A stretch of 64,000 nucleotides of DNA, taken from NCBI RefSeq assembly GCF_031755915.1, contig NC_083384.1:29526501-29590500 (forward strand). The letters run 5' to 3'. Source of the DNA: Ziziphus jujuba (lineage: Eukaryota > Streptophyta > Magnoliopsida > Rosales > Rhamnaceae). Numbering within the stretch: position 1 is the stretch's first letter; every line of letters begins with the position of its first letter. The position numbers and the translations under genes are program-made. Below the pieces are notes generated by a model that saw only the letters and a program-made list of their open reading frames with translations, was not told where the DNA came from and did not search any database. Shown here piece after piece: positions 23,164-34,692 of this stretch.

Positions 23164-24425
23164 GACCATAATAAACTCTGAGAAGTCGTAGGTTGCGCAT
23201 GTTTGAGAAGGCTCCAGGATGCACTATCACATTTTTTTCAATTTCAAACATGTCCAATGATATGACTTCAACTGCTGCGGTTCCCTGGCATTCAAGATGA
23301 ACATCAATATTATAAATAGGATACAATAAAGCTAAATTTATTCAGAACTTGTTGTTATATATATGAACCTAATTTTGTTTGTTTGAAATGGTTTTGTAAG
23401 AAGAATTCTATCACTTTTAGAAGAAATGAATAATGCATTTATACTTATTGTACAATTTTCAAATACATCACAAACTTCCACAACATCGCACAACCTACTG
23501 CGTTTACCAGGTTCTTTAACTTCATCACATACAATTTCCTGACCCATTTGGCACAGCAAATCATGCATCTGTAGCTCGTTACCTTCATCATCTTCAATTA
23601 AACACTTCTCAATGAGAAGAGTTATTTCCATTTCCACAGCATCACCTAACATGCTTTTTGCATGTTCTATTGTAAAAAACGAATTAAATAAGAAAGCAAT
23701 GTTCAGAAACATATCCTTGCTCCCATTATCCAGCCCATCTTAATTGATTTTCAAAACTTCTTTAATTTCCAAATTTTGATTCTTTTTCAGCTTCTTTAAT
23801 ACACTTTCCCATTCATCTTTAGGTCTACGGCAAAGGGAAGAGCCCAAGACCTTAAGGGCTAGTGGGTTCCCATAAGCATATGTTGTTGCCTCTAACACCA
23901 TTTCATAATCAATTGTTGGAGAGTTTTCACGAAAAGCACATAATCGGAAGAGCTCAAGAGATTCAATGTCATTTAACCTCTCAACCTTGTGAATACTATC
24001 GGTTGCTGTCTTAAGCACTTGCTCATCTCTAGTTGTAACAATGATTCTGCTTCCAGGAGCAAGTACGCAACATCCATTAATAAAAGCTTCTAATTGGATT
24101 GACCTATCCACATCATCCGAAACAATAAGTGCCTTTACACATCGAAGTCTCTGAAAAATAGTAGGATGATCTAATCCGTTGGGTCCTTTATGTATTTTTC
24201 TAACATCTTCAAGGAAACAGCAACAATCGAATGATTGAGAATTTGATAATTTTTGAAATACAACTTTAGCAAGGGTAGTCTTACCCATACCTCCCATGCC
24301 CCAAATACCAATAAAGCGAATATCTTTTGAGCCAATGGATAATAGCGATTCAATTTCCTTTATTTTTTCTGTAATTCCAATGAGTCCCTTGAAATATTGC
24401 TCATCTGATGATCGACATTGTAGTA
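23164..24425 (-). pseudogene. TNL-A NB-ARC exon and start of exon 3
   Basis: The NB-ARC exon (23449-24425) has the P-loop GMGGMGKTTLAK, a kinase-2 box LIVSDDVD, RNBS-B GSRIIVTTRD, GLPL box GNPLALKVLGS and MHD-type MHDLLCQMGQEIV. About 25 residues are deleted just before kinase-2. TAA at 23740-23742 sits in VLKIN*DGL, where paralogs read ISYEGL. The 3' donor is AT not GT. Exon 3 restarts near 23290 and runs to 23164, where the Copia LTR ends. Confidence 0.85.
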
Positions 24426-24555
24426 ATGTTTTTAGTATATATTAGGAAAATTTCACAGAATAGCTTTTTCAAATAAACATGTTTTCAATACTGGTTACAT
24501 GATATTACCTTATGGCTTGTTAAATTATTTGAAAGTAACTATAAGCATATTTCTC

Positions 24556-25213
24556 TTAGTTGTGGAGCAAAATTGTTATGTTTTTCTTTGAATTTATCAT
24601 ATGATGCGATTGATCATCATCATCATCCTCATGAGAGCCAACAACTTCACGGCTTCCACTTGCTTCACAATATTCCTCAAAGCTTCTCTTTCTCTTTTTT
24701 TTTAGTTTCTGCATCAAATCTCTCTATATCTTCCTTGTATACCAACCATATCCCATACTTCTTTGTCTCACAATGTTCACTTCCCCAGTTGTCAACTCCA
24801 AAATCTTCAAGATCGAAGAACGAACGTTGGAAATGAATTGATGCCTCAGTGCTAGAAGTACAAGGCCAACTTAGTTGAATCATTTCTTTCTAATTTTTCA
24901 AAAATGATTTTGAGACGGACCACATGAACGTGTGATCTGGACTAATGATGCTGTGATTAAGTCTTAAACCATCATCAAATTCATAAGAATGGTCATCATC
25001 GGTAGTTTTGAAAGTGAGTTTGCATTCTTTGCTAACATATAAAAAAGGCTCATATTTCTTGCGATAAAAAACAACGCAGAGAGCCAAACCCAAGAAGTTG
25101 TCGTTATTCCAGTATGGAGGGAGCATAATATTCATTGAAGGTCTTGAAGTTTGACTGGTGAACCGCTTTGGAATTTCATCTCCTGGATAACATATATTAA
25201 GAGTTACATTGCC
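24556..25213 (-). pseudogene. TNL-B C-JID exon
   Basis: The acceptor AG at 25215-25214 is followed by GNVTLNICYPGDEIPKRFTS, NIMLPPYWNNDNFLGLALCV, SPDHTFMWSVSKSFLKN and a TAG near 24890. It continues in frame with MIQLSWPCTSSTEASIHFQ, ETKKYGIWLVYKEDIERF and an EYCEASGS-like acidic tail. The ICYPGDEIP and ALAFCIV-type motifs are the usual start of C-JID domains. The final stop is at 24556-24558. Confidence 0.8.
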
Positions 25214-25400
25214 CTGTATCATGAATAAGAAATTAATCTAATCTGATGAAAATTATAAACATTTTATCACAGAGTTCTTAAAATTAGAGCACAGAAGGAG
25301 AAATAATGAACATATATATATATATACCTAATCTTTTTAAAAATCTGCAGCATAGAGAACTCTAATTACTACACAATCAATGACTATGTTGTTGCGTGTA

Positions 25401-25733
25401 TTATGATCCAAGTTTTGACAACCAAAGTTTCTTAACATGACTGCCACGTAATACCAATTCAACAACATTCTCAGGAGAAAAAATTGATGGCAATGATTTC
25501 AAAGGGTACAAATCCCACTGAAAATATCTTAGCTGATTAGAAAGATCATAAGAATCAAGGCTCTGAGGAATTAATAGTTTGAAGTTATTATCCCCAATAT
25601 TCTCACCAATATTGTCACAATAAAGTTTGAGAATCCGTAGATTATACATCTTTAAGAGGGCTGCAGGACACACTTTTACATCTCTATTAATTTCAGACAA
25701 GTTAAGTGATATTCCTTCAACTGCTGCAGTTCC
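25401..25733 (-). pseudogene. TNL-B exon 3, start of LRR region
   Basis: It reads GTAAVEGISLNLSEINRDVK, CPAALLKMYNLRILKLYCDN, LRYFQWDLYPLKSLPSIFSP, and VVELVLRGSHVKKLWLS, then a stop near 25401. In TNL-A and TNL-C the exon ends in a GTATGC donor, which is lost here. No LRR exon follows. Confidence 0.8.
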
Positions 25734-26345
25734 CTGAGAGTCAAAATGAACATTGATATTGATAAGGATACAATATACATATAAATATATAAAAAAAAAC
25801 TTATTAACAACTCTGTATGAACACCTAATATTAATTGTCAGTTGGAAATGATCTTATCGGTACTGTCTCTTTTTGTTAGAAGACATCAATGATGAATTTG
25901 TTTTGCACTTACTGTACTTCGTTCCAATAATTGGCAGATATCCTTGGCATCCCACAACCTACTACGGTTACCAGGTTCTTTATGTTCATTACGAACAATT
26001 GCCTGACCCATCTGTCATAATAAATCATGCATTCTTAGCTCATTGTCTAAGGGACTGTCACTACTTTCAATCAAAGACTTATGAATGAGAATTCTTATTC
26101 CTATTTTCACAAATGAATCATCGAAATCTAATATGCTTTCTATATGATCTCTTGTAAATGCCGATTGAACAGACATGCAAGGTCAAGAAATAGATTCCGA
26201 GCCTATTTATCATCTAGTCCCTCATAACTTATTCTTAGCACATCCTGAATTTGAGGGTTGGGAACTTTCTTTAGTTTGTTTATTGTAACTTCCCATTCTT
26301 CTTTGCTTTTGGAGTGAAGGAAACAACCCAAAATTTTAGAGCTAA

Positions 26346-26517
26346 TGTAACAGCCCAGTACCATCTGCATCAAGATATTGTCCTCTTTGGCCCAGGGTTC
26401 ACTCCCTCTCTCCCCCCTGGCCTCAAGGTTTTGTCAAAACGCGTCTTGAAGGGAGAGGTATTCACAGCCTTATAAAGGCCGCTTCGTGCCCCTCTCCAAC
26501 CGATGTGGGATGTTACA
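26346..26517 (-). repeat. TRIM LTR (3' copy in element orientation)
   Basis: TGTAACAGCCCAGTA to GGGATGTTACA on the plus strand. It differs from the other copy at a handful of positions, suggesting a fairly recent insertion. Confidence 0.9.
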
Positions 26518-26582
26518 ATCCTCCCCCCTTGGGGCCCAGCGTCCTCGCTGGCACACCAATCCGGGTCCGGCTCTGATACCAC

Positions 26583-26753
26583 TGTAACAGCCCAGTAGCA
26601 CCCGCATCAAGATATTGTCCTCTTTGGCCCAGGGTTCACTCCCTCTTTCCCCCCTAGCCTCAAGATTTTGTCAAAATGCGTCTTGAAGGGAGAGATATCC
26701 ACAGCCTTATAAAGGCCACTTCGTGCCCTCTCCAACCGATGTGGGATGTTACA
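26583..26753 (-). repeat. TRIM LTR (5' copy in element orientation)
   Basis: Next to the primer-binding site at 26570-26581. Same ends as the other copy. Confidence 0.9.
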
Positions 26754-27446
26754 GCTAATGAATTTTCATTTGCATAACTGGTCACTCTTATTGATAGCAT
26801 TTCATAATGATCTCTTGCAAAAGGTTTTTTTCCAAAAGTATTCAAATGGAAAAGCTCAAGGGAATCACTATGATTTAATCCTTCAACCTTGTAAATATTT
26901 TCAGTTACTTTCTTAAGCACTTGCACATTTCTAGTTGTAATAATGATTCTACTTCGAGGGGCAAGCTGATCATACCCTTCAACTAATGCTTCTAATTGGA
27001 CCGAAGTACCAACATCATCTAAAACCATGAGGACCTTTTTTCGGCGTAACTTGTTATGAATAAAAGGTGATGCTACAAATGGCGAATCCATCCTTGCAAT
27101 AGCTTCATGATTTGATAACCCCAACAGAAGTTTCTTTCTCAAATAATCCAGCCCATATCCTGCATATTCTTCCCTAACATTCCAAAGAAAGTAATGACCC
27201 TCGAACTTTGAATATGATAGTCTTTGAAATAAAACACTAGCAAGGGTGGTCTTACCAATACCTCCGATGCCCCATATGCCTATAATACGAACATCTTTTG
27301 AGCCAATACATAATTTTGATTCAATTTCCTTGATCTTTTTTTCAATTCCAGTGAGGTGTCTATTAATATGCATAGTTGATGAAAGATATTTAGGCAATTT
27401 CTTTGAAACATCTTCAACAATTTGTTGAATTAATTTGTTCTCACGC

Positions 27447-30400
27447 CTGTTTTAGCCTTTTTTTTTTTTTTTTTTTGGCTAAATGCCTGTTTTTGTAATT
27501 TAAAACGATGCTCTTACCCCCAAAATATAATTGCAGTACTATAAACTAGATCATAGATAAATATTTACCAAACATTCTTCTCTTCGGTTAAAATAAGTTG
27601 GAAATCAAAAGCTTTTTTTTTTTTTTTTTTTTTTCAAATCAAAAGCTTTAGCAGACAAACCACATTGCATGTTATATTAATTTGTTTATTTTACAATAAA
27701 CTACAAAATAAAAATAAAATAAAATAACCCAAACATGTTTTTTCTTTTTTTTTTTTTTGGTAAATAAAAATAAATGAATAAAACGCAAAAATGTTGACTC
27801 TGTCACGTGGTTGTGATCATAATAAACTGACGAGCGGAGCCCACCGTAGCAGAAATCCCTCATCATGTCTTCTTTAATTAACTTTCCTAAAATTGGAAGC
27901 CTAAAAAAAAAAAAAAAAAAAAGTTTCGAAGCCTAAAAAATAAAAAATAATCACTGAAAAAAAAAGAAGAAAAAAAATGTATTAGCTCATAATGAAAATA
28001 ATGATTAAAACTCTAAAATTTATGGTTAAATATTTTAATCCATAATAAAGACTTATCAGGTGGCCAATAATTAATCTCATAGTTAAAAGTTTATAATCAT
28101 AATTTGTTGTGGTAAAAAGATTTTAACCTCAATCTTGGCAACAATTAATTGCTATGGCTAAAAGCTATTTGTTATTGTCAAAAAAAAAAAAAGGCTTTTA
28201 ACTACAGTAGGTCAAAGTGACTATGAAATGCCATGGGTAATGTTTATTTTTTAATAAAAATATTCTCGTTTGACTGAAAGAAAAATATTATCTTATTTAA
28301 CAAAATTAATTAATGCCGCTCACTTTTCCTGATTATTACACATGATTCAACTCTTCTGTAAAAGATTCTCTTCCTTGTTCCCCTTCGCCCCTCCTCATCG
28401 TTCACGGTCCTGTCATCTCCACTGTCTTTATTCATTTTATTCCTATTCCCTCTGAAATCTACAATCTTCCATAGAATTTGAATAAGTATATATACGGTGA
28501 TGATAATGATGATGATATTTCCATGGCGTTAAGATGAAGCTGGTTGTCTGCGAATTGAAATTGTTCTTTTTAAAAAAAAAAAAAAATCATTTTGCAAATA
28601 AATATGAGTAGGAATAGAGTATAAGATACTCAAGTTTTGAAAGAAATTAATCTGTGCAAACCTGAATTTATAAGATAAACAGTTTTGAGTCGTCAGTGCT
28701 AGACGAAGAAAATTAGGTTAGAGGGACACCATGAAAATATTAAAAAAAAAAAAAATCCCTCAAATTATAATTGTTCATAATAAAGCAACAAAACTTATTC
28801 ATCAAGGCACAGTTAGTAATTTATATTTACAATTTAACTATTTTAATATATTAATTTAAAATAATAAAATTGTTTAATAATAGAAATAATATTTAAAAAG
28901 AAAAATATTTTACGTATATTATACTCAAAAACTAAAATGAAATTGATATTTTTGTATATAAAAAAAAACTAGTTTCAATGGTGAAAGATATTTTTAGATA
29001 TTATTTTTATTTGTCAAAGAAAGAAAATTGTAGGCTTACATGTAAAGTTAAATATTTTTGGACTGTTTAATAGATTTTTTCTTTTTGGTCATATTTAATA
29101 GAGTATATTAGACAAATTAATTAAGCTAAAAAGGAAAAATTAAATTTTATAAAGAAAATTAATGAATACTAAATAGGAAATCAGAAATTGAGAAGGGGCT
29201 CATTGCCTAAATTTTAGTAATAATATGTAATTAAGGAAAAATAACATGTTTTATATCCGCCCACGCGAGTCATGTTTTAAATGTTGTATAAAATAGACCT
29301 GAAATACACGGCTTAAACTAAGATTATCCACACACACACACACAAAGAAAAAGAAAACTAAGAATATCCAAATTTATATGCATGGAAAATGGTCAATAAA
29401 ATCTCTGTTCTTTTGGAGAGGCAGAGCATAATAGAAGAAGTAGAAAGAAAGCTGATGATACTAATCAAATAAGTTATACAAGAAGATTACTTAAACAAGA
29501 AGTTTTTGATTCCATAATTAAGTTATCAAAATATTTAAAGCTCTTAAGAAATGGACAAAACCATGTAAGATTTAAATTATGTAAGAAATGGAACTCAACG
29601 TAAAATAAGAAAATCAAGTTCTGTTTGTAAACTTCTACAATACTCGAGTTTTGAATAAAAAAATAATTTTATGCAATATGAAGCACAAGAATTCAAGTGG
29701 CAATGAAATTCATGACTCAAGGGATACCAAAATTTACATTGAATAAAATGGTCAAAGACCTTATAGACCCTTTTAGAATCTCTAATATAAATTAAGAAAG
29801 AAAAAAAGTTAAAAATGTTTAACAAGATGTTACATAAGTAAATAGAAACAAAATGCACCATACACAATTCAGAGCCATATTCATATGAAATATAATTGTT
29901 TATTTTAATTAATATTCCAAATCATGGGCATGACATAGACAAGACTCATGTTTCAGGTGCTGTCAAAATGGAACTAAAATCCACAACTTGAGCTAAAATT
30001 AGCAAAATTTATATATATTGAAATAGTCAATAAAATTTTTGTTCTTTAGGGAAATTGATAAGAGGCAGAGCATCATGGAGAGCCTCTAGTAGTAGAAAGG
30101 AAGTTGACCGTACTAATTGTATAAGGTCACCAAAATCTCTTCTATATTCCACCAAATTGAATCACTCAGTGCTCCAAAAATTAGATTCTTGATACCATAT
30201 TAAGGTATCATTTGCTTCAAAACTTTAAACTCTTAAGAAATGGACCAAATCACGAAAGCTAGATGATCTCTGACAAGAGAAAAATAACTGTAGCTTTCAT
30301 TAAAATTAAATTCCTAAGCTCTTGTAAATGGTCAGGTACTTGAAAACTGATCTGATAATGGACTTGTGGGATTGAATTATAAACTTTGATATTGAAATCA

Positions 30401-31275
30401 AATTAACTTCTAACGGGGGGCTCTACTATTTGAAGTAACTACCATAAGTTTGGCATTGGAATTAACAACTTTATGTTTGATTTGATCCTTTCTTTTTTTT
30501 TTTTTTTTTTTTGGTAATTAAAAATTGTGTTAGTATGACCCCAGTGATGAATGAGACATATATAGGACATATAGTATGTCAGTGTCACATGCTTATTCAT
30601 CTATTTCATCCACTCTTTCGATTACTCAAATATATATGATTAACCTTAAGTCCCCAGTTTTACAAGTTCAGGATGGGTCAGAATTCAGACGCAGATCATA
30701 GATATGACTTTGCAGAATTTCAATGAGCTGCAATTTGTTACCTTCCTCTTTGGATGATTCCTGGTTCATTGGAACAAAATGAAAGCAAGTAAAATAATGA
30801 ATATGCCCTGAGACTGGTCACCGTTGGTTTGGTTGTGCTTCATCCTTGGCATGTTTGACATGCAAATTTTTTGACGAATCTGAGGCCTTTTTGCTCGTCT
30901 TGTTGTAAAGAAATTGGGCTTTTATTATGGGCCTATTTTATCTTAGGCAATTTTGGTCCATATACATATATGGACCAAAATTGCAACTCCATATCCAGAG
31001 TGTCATTTCAAGATTTGCATCCAACTGTCACGCAGAAATCCGTTATGAAAGTTCTTAGATACTGGTGACTACAGAAAGGACCACTGCTTCCAAGCCCCAA
31101 TAAATAAATAAATAAATAAATAACTAAAGACACAAGAGGGACAGAGAACTTTTCAAAGGTACCACATCATTCATTTGAAGCATAGTGTCAAAGCATTTCC
31201 ACAATTGACACGCAGGTTCTTCATAACCTGAAACCAAAAGGGAAGCCATATTAAGAATAAGCAAAGTTCCCCCAC

Positions 31276-31306
<31 letters not shown>

Positions 31307-31600
31307 TGAAAAAGTCCATAAAACAATTTTTGAAACAAATAAGTTGTGTTCCTTTTTTTTAAGTATAACACTTCAAACAAAAGAAAATTAACTTTTACCT
31401 TTAATTTGCAAGCAGCCACAGGATGAGGATGGCTTATTTTCAAATTAATCCTAGGATATAATCTGTCTGTCCCTTTTTTCTTCCTCATACATCAACAAAA
31501 AACTCACTTGCACTGGTTACATAATTATTAGCAAAAAATGTCCCCTAGTTGTAGCAGCAAGTTGCTCTGTTTTCTAGCTCATCAGCATCCAATTGCTCTG
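27447..31600. other. Non-coding DNA between TNL-B and the TNL relic
   Basis: AT-rich with long A or T runs (27460, 27615, 27750, 27905, 30490). Three parts resemble other places in the window. The stretch 27790-27865 resembles 38510-38575 upstream of TNL-C. The stretch 28340-28570 resembles 39740-39940. The stretches 29290-29600 and 29970-30360 resemble 40020-40168 plus 48422-48660, and 61240-61560. The stretch 30530-31070 resembles 51650-52050 and 61770-62200. No gene is supported. A TA/CA microsatellite lies at 31275-31306. Confidence 0.6.
30797..30870 (+). other. Broken copy of the repeated short hydrophobic ORF
   Basis: This is homologous to the short ORFs at 51860, 58303 and 62033, but extra bases after AATATGCCCTGAG and changes in CATCCTTGGC shift the frame. 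The flanking context is the same: AAAGCAAGTAAAATAATG upstream and TGCAAATTTT, GAGGCC downstream. Confidence 0.45.
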
Positions 31601-31609
31601 CATTATACA

Positions 31610-31870
31610 TGCAACAACTAAATTTTACACGTTTATTTGTAAGCAGTCACATAATCTTGAATTTCTTTGAATTAATTGCAGGATGCGATTCATCATCATC
31701 ATCTTCCTCATGAGAGCAAACAACTTCACTTCCACTTGCTTCACAGTATTCATCAAAGTGTCTCTTCTTCTTAACTTTAATTTCTGCATCAATTGCTCTA
31801 TATCTTCCTTGTTTACCAACCAAATCCCACACTTCTTTATCTCAAAAAAATCGTTTCCCAAGACTCAAGA
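31610..31870 (-). pseudogene. Solitary C-terminal relic of a TNL C-JID exon
   Basis: The minus strand reads a piece close to FFEIKKCGIWLVNKEDIE, then in the next frame AEIKVKKKRHFDEYCEASGS and EVVCSHEEDDDDESH. These match the last 70 or so residues of TNL-B and TNL-D. Nothing of the LRR or NB-ARC is found nearby, so a whole gene copy has been deleted down to its tail. Confidence 0.75.
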
Positions 31871-33935
31871 GACAACCAATTTTTTTTAATCATATGATAT
31901 GGCTTTAATTATGAATTATTAGTCTCAATTATTTATTCCTTTTAAGTATTATCTTCTTGTCTCTCCTCTTTTTATTATATAGAAAAGCACTTGGAGAGTT
32001 CATACATCATTGTAATTACTTAACCTCAAGAATTTGGTCATTACCGAAAAAAGAGAGAAGGAAAAAAAAGAAGAAACAAAACTAGGATTTGGTGAAGACT
32101 GCCCAATTTATATGTTTTACAGACAATGACAGAAGCATATAAATTAACTACAACAGAAGCTTTGTTGGGCATCATTGTAATTACTTAACCTCAAGAATTT
32201 GGTCATTACCGAAAAAAGAGAGAAGGAAAAAAAAAAAGAAACAAAACTAGGATTTGGTGAAGACTGCCCAATTTATATGTTTTACAGACAATGACAGAAG
32301 CATATAAATTAACTACAACAGAAGCTTTGTTGGTGCCCAGTAAGCGAACAAGTACTAAATCAGATTATACATAAAAACATAATCAGAATTCTGAAAAGAA
32401 AGAAGTAAAAATTTGCATTGCTGCTTATTCGGTATTAATAGTAACAAAATTATTGAAACAGATTAAGTTATATCCAAGGAACTGCATCTCTGCTTCGCTG
32501 CCAGTTCAATATGAAGTAGAATCCTTACACTTTTAATTTGACACATAACCATAACTTGACAATGAACCTATAAAACTTGCTTACTAAATGTTACAGTTTG
32601 TTTCCATCAATAAGAAAAATAATACAATTCGTATTGAGCAGTTTCACGATAATCTTAACAAGACCAGTCAAAATGAAATGAGTCACTATAGATAGAAACT
32701 CACACCATATTTTATCAAGAAAAAACAAAGGCACCCAATTGTTCAGCTTGATGTTACAATGCTGTCCATGTATTAACTTAATGGTAGTACTGCTCATGTA
32801 GAAAGATATTTGATGTAACTCTGTAGAGAAAATAATTAGTTGAAGGAACAAATTAGAAGAGAAAAGAGCTCCTAGCTAACCCATATATCATGCTTGGTTG
32901 TTTAACTTCTTGGTAGTAATCAAGCTAATATTTCAAATGCATGCATACTGGATGCAATTGATCATAAAATCGATATATTTTGGCAAAATGACATCATCTA
33001 ATTCAAAACCAAATCTATGCTGACTCAGAAATCTACTATTTAGCTCGTAATGGAAAGAGTATTTGTTATGACAAAGTACAATTCAAAAACACAAAAATGT
33101 CCAACCATTCATAAACACGTTTTATCAAACACTTTTGCAGAGAATAATAACAAAGTAAGAAATTAAATCAAATAGATAAATATTATATTCAGAAAGTTAA
33201 GAATGTTCGACAAGATGTAAAGATGTACTTACCCATAAAATGCATCAAAAACAACTCAGGCTCATAATTCTTATGAAATACATTCTTATTTTATTTGATT
33301 TCCTCTGCAAACATATGTAAAATGGTTCATAGTTATTAAAGAAATTCATATTGATATATAAAATTAAGTAATGCAATGCCAAAATAAGAAGAAAAACAAG
33401 AGGAAGAGAGAACTTCTCCAACTTACTATACCATTCATTTATTTGAAGCTACGTGCCATGGTGTCTACATAGCTCACACACATTTTCTTCGAAGCCTGAA
33501 ACTACAAAAGACATGCCAAATGGTGATAAACGAAGTTCACCAATATGTACATGAAAAGTCCATCAAAATACTTTTCATAGCAAATATTTTTATTTTCCCT
33601 TTGTGTGTATCATTTCAAACAAAAGACAAAAATTTCCTTTAGAGATTACCTTACAATTTGTAAATTTATTAGTTTATATCTTAATACAATTAAAATACTA
33701 CACAATGCATGTTGTAAACAGTATATTAACTCATACACATTAATTTGCCAAAAAAATAAAATAAAATGGATTTACCTTAGGATACACAGAATATGCTTTT
33801 GATTTTCTTGTTCCATATACATCAGAGCTAACAATGATTTCATAATTAGTAGCAAAGCATTTCTTGAAGTTGTAGCACAAGTTGTTATGTTTTTTAGGTT
33901 CCTCAACGTCCCATTGCTCTGCATCTTCTAAACAG
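31871..33935. other. Non-coding DNA downstream of TNL-C
   Basis: No gene is seen. It contains a 165-bp tandem duplication (32005-32334). Parts of 33240-33900 recur at 600-830, 59180-59560 and 62700-63250, all at a similar distance 3' of a TNL C-JID exon. Minus-strand AAGGTAA donor-like strings recur in each. This looks like a conserved TNL 3' UTR with introns, or simply duplicated flank. Confidence 0.5.
32005..32334. repeat. Tandem duplication of a 165-bp segment
   Basis: CATCATTGTAATTACTTAAC through ACAACAGAAGCTTTGTTGG occurs twice, starting at 32005 and 32170. The copies differ mainly in an A/G run. This is a recent local duplication. Confidence 0.9.
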
Positions 33936-34608
33936 TCATATAACTTTTAGTTTCTTAGAATGTGATTCATGATCAGAGTCTTCTTCCTCAAGAGAGTCAA
34001 CAGCATCCCTTCCACTTGATTCACAACATTCATTGAAGTGTCTCTTATTCTTACTTTCAGTTTCTGCATTACATCTCTCCATGTCTTGTTTGTACAAAAA
34101 CCGAACCCCAAACTTCTTAATCTCGCCATACCCATGTCTTGTTTGATCACTTCCAATGTCTAAAATTTGTTCACTATCATAATAACAAGGAGAGACATGG
34201 AAAGAGGTCTCAGTGCTACAAGTAGATGGCCAATTTAGTCCATCCATTTCTTTGCTAAGTATATTCCATTTAGAATATTGCAAAAACCGTTTTTCTACGT
34301 ACCATATGAGCACGTGATCTGATCTAACATTGTTTTCCGATACCCACCAAGAATAATCATGATATTTGTAAAGATGACCATCATCGATAGTTTTGAGATT
34401 TAGTTCACAGTGAATATCGAAGTCTATCTCAGGGTCAATTATTCCGACGAAGAACAATGCAGAAAGCCAAAGCCAAGAAGTCATCATTATTCCAATATGG
34501 CGGAAGCATAATATTATTGATTGAAGTCCCACAAGTTTGATAGCTGAACCACTTTGGAATTTCATATCCCGGATAGCGTAAAACTGGAACATTAATGTTA
34601 TCGTTGCC
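33936..34608 (-). pseudogene. TNL-C C-JID exon
   Basis: It reads GNDNINVPVLRYPGYEIPKW, NIMLPPYWNNDDFLALAFCI and, after a frame change near 34440, IDFDIHCELNLKTIDDGHLY, RSDHVLIWYVEKRFL, EIKKFGVRFLYKQDMERC and the acidic SLEEEDSDHESH tail with SKKLKVI at the end. The Lys-rich end may act as a basic patch. Confidence 0.85.
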
Positions 34609-34692
34609 CTGTTTCATGAACGTGGGAAATTAATAAACTAGCTTAAAAATCATAAAGCATCTCAGCAAACGAAGAGAAATAGATATACATAC

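Larger units (their letters stand above)
823..24425 (-). pseudogene. TNL-A: TIR-NBS-LRR resistance gene broken by two transposons
   Basis: This was an intracellular NLR immune receptor of the TNL class. Its pieces run on the minus strand in gene order. They are the NB-ARC exon (23449-24425), exon 3 split by a Copia element (23164-23290 and 18481-18612), the LRR exon split by a CACTA element (18251-18395 and 1379-2266), and the C-JID exon (823-1359). No TIR exon is found upstream, where the C-JID exon of TNL-B lies about 130 bases away. Lesions include an in-frame TAA at 23740-23742 where paralogs have a Tyr codon. The splice donor after the NB-ARC exon is AT at 23448-23447 instead of GT. A stop lies in the LRR part just before the CACTA. 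Alignment to TNL-C of this window supports the reconstruction. It cannot encode a full receptor. Confidence 0.85.
26346..26753 (-). mobile_element. TRIM element (short LTR retrotransposon), TSD GCTAA
   Basis: Two near-identical LTRs (26346-26517, 172 bp, and 26583-26753, 171 bp) flank a 65-bp internal part. Read on the minus strand the LTR starts TGTAACATCCCACATCGG and ends GGGCTGTTACA. After it lies the primer-binding site TGGTATCAGAGC (26581-26570, initiator Met tRNA type) and, at the other end, a purine tract CAAGGGGGGAGGA. The 5-bp target copies GCTAA are at 26341-26345 and 26754-26758. It has no coding capacity. I saw no 5S-rRNA-like stretch of the kind that marks Cassandra elements. Confidence 0.92.
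24556..27446 (-). pseudogene. TNL-B: TIR-NBS-LRR relic without TIR and main LRR exon
   Basis: Pieces are the NB-ARC exon (25913-27446, interrupted by a TRIM), exon 3 (25401-25733) and the C-JID exon (24556-25213). The main LRR exon is absent between 25213 and 25401. No TIR exon is found upstream, although flank sequence resembling TNL-C's promoter region lies at about 27790-27865, so the TIR exon seems to have been deleted. Stops at 26203-26205 and 26015-26017 and a frameshift near 26170 add to the damage. Confidence 0.85.
25913..27446 (-). pseudogene. TNL-B NB-ARC exon interrupted by a TRIM
   Basis: The 5' part (26759-27446) reads RENKLIQQIVEDVSKKLPKY, P-loop GIGGIGKTTLAS, kinase-2 VLMVLDDV, RNBS-B RSRIIITTRN and the start of GLPL. 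The TRIM then cuts it at 26753/26346. The 3' part (25913-26345) continues with LKILGCFLHSKSKEEWEVTI, RISYEGLDDK, stop TAG, LACLF, a frameshift, then RMHDLL, stop TGA, QMGQAIVRNEHKEPGNRSRL. A normal GT donor follows at 25912. Confidence 0.85.

Noticed and set aside
26346..26753. Cassandra element
   Set aside because: TRIM ends and Met-tRNA primer site fit, but no 5S-rRNA-like segment is visible, so only TRIM is called.
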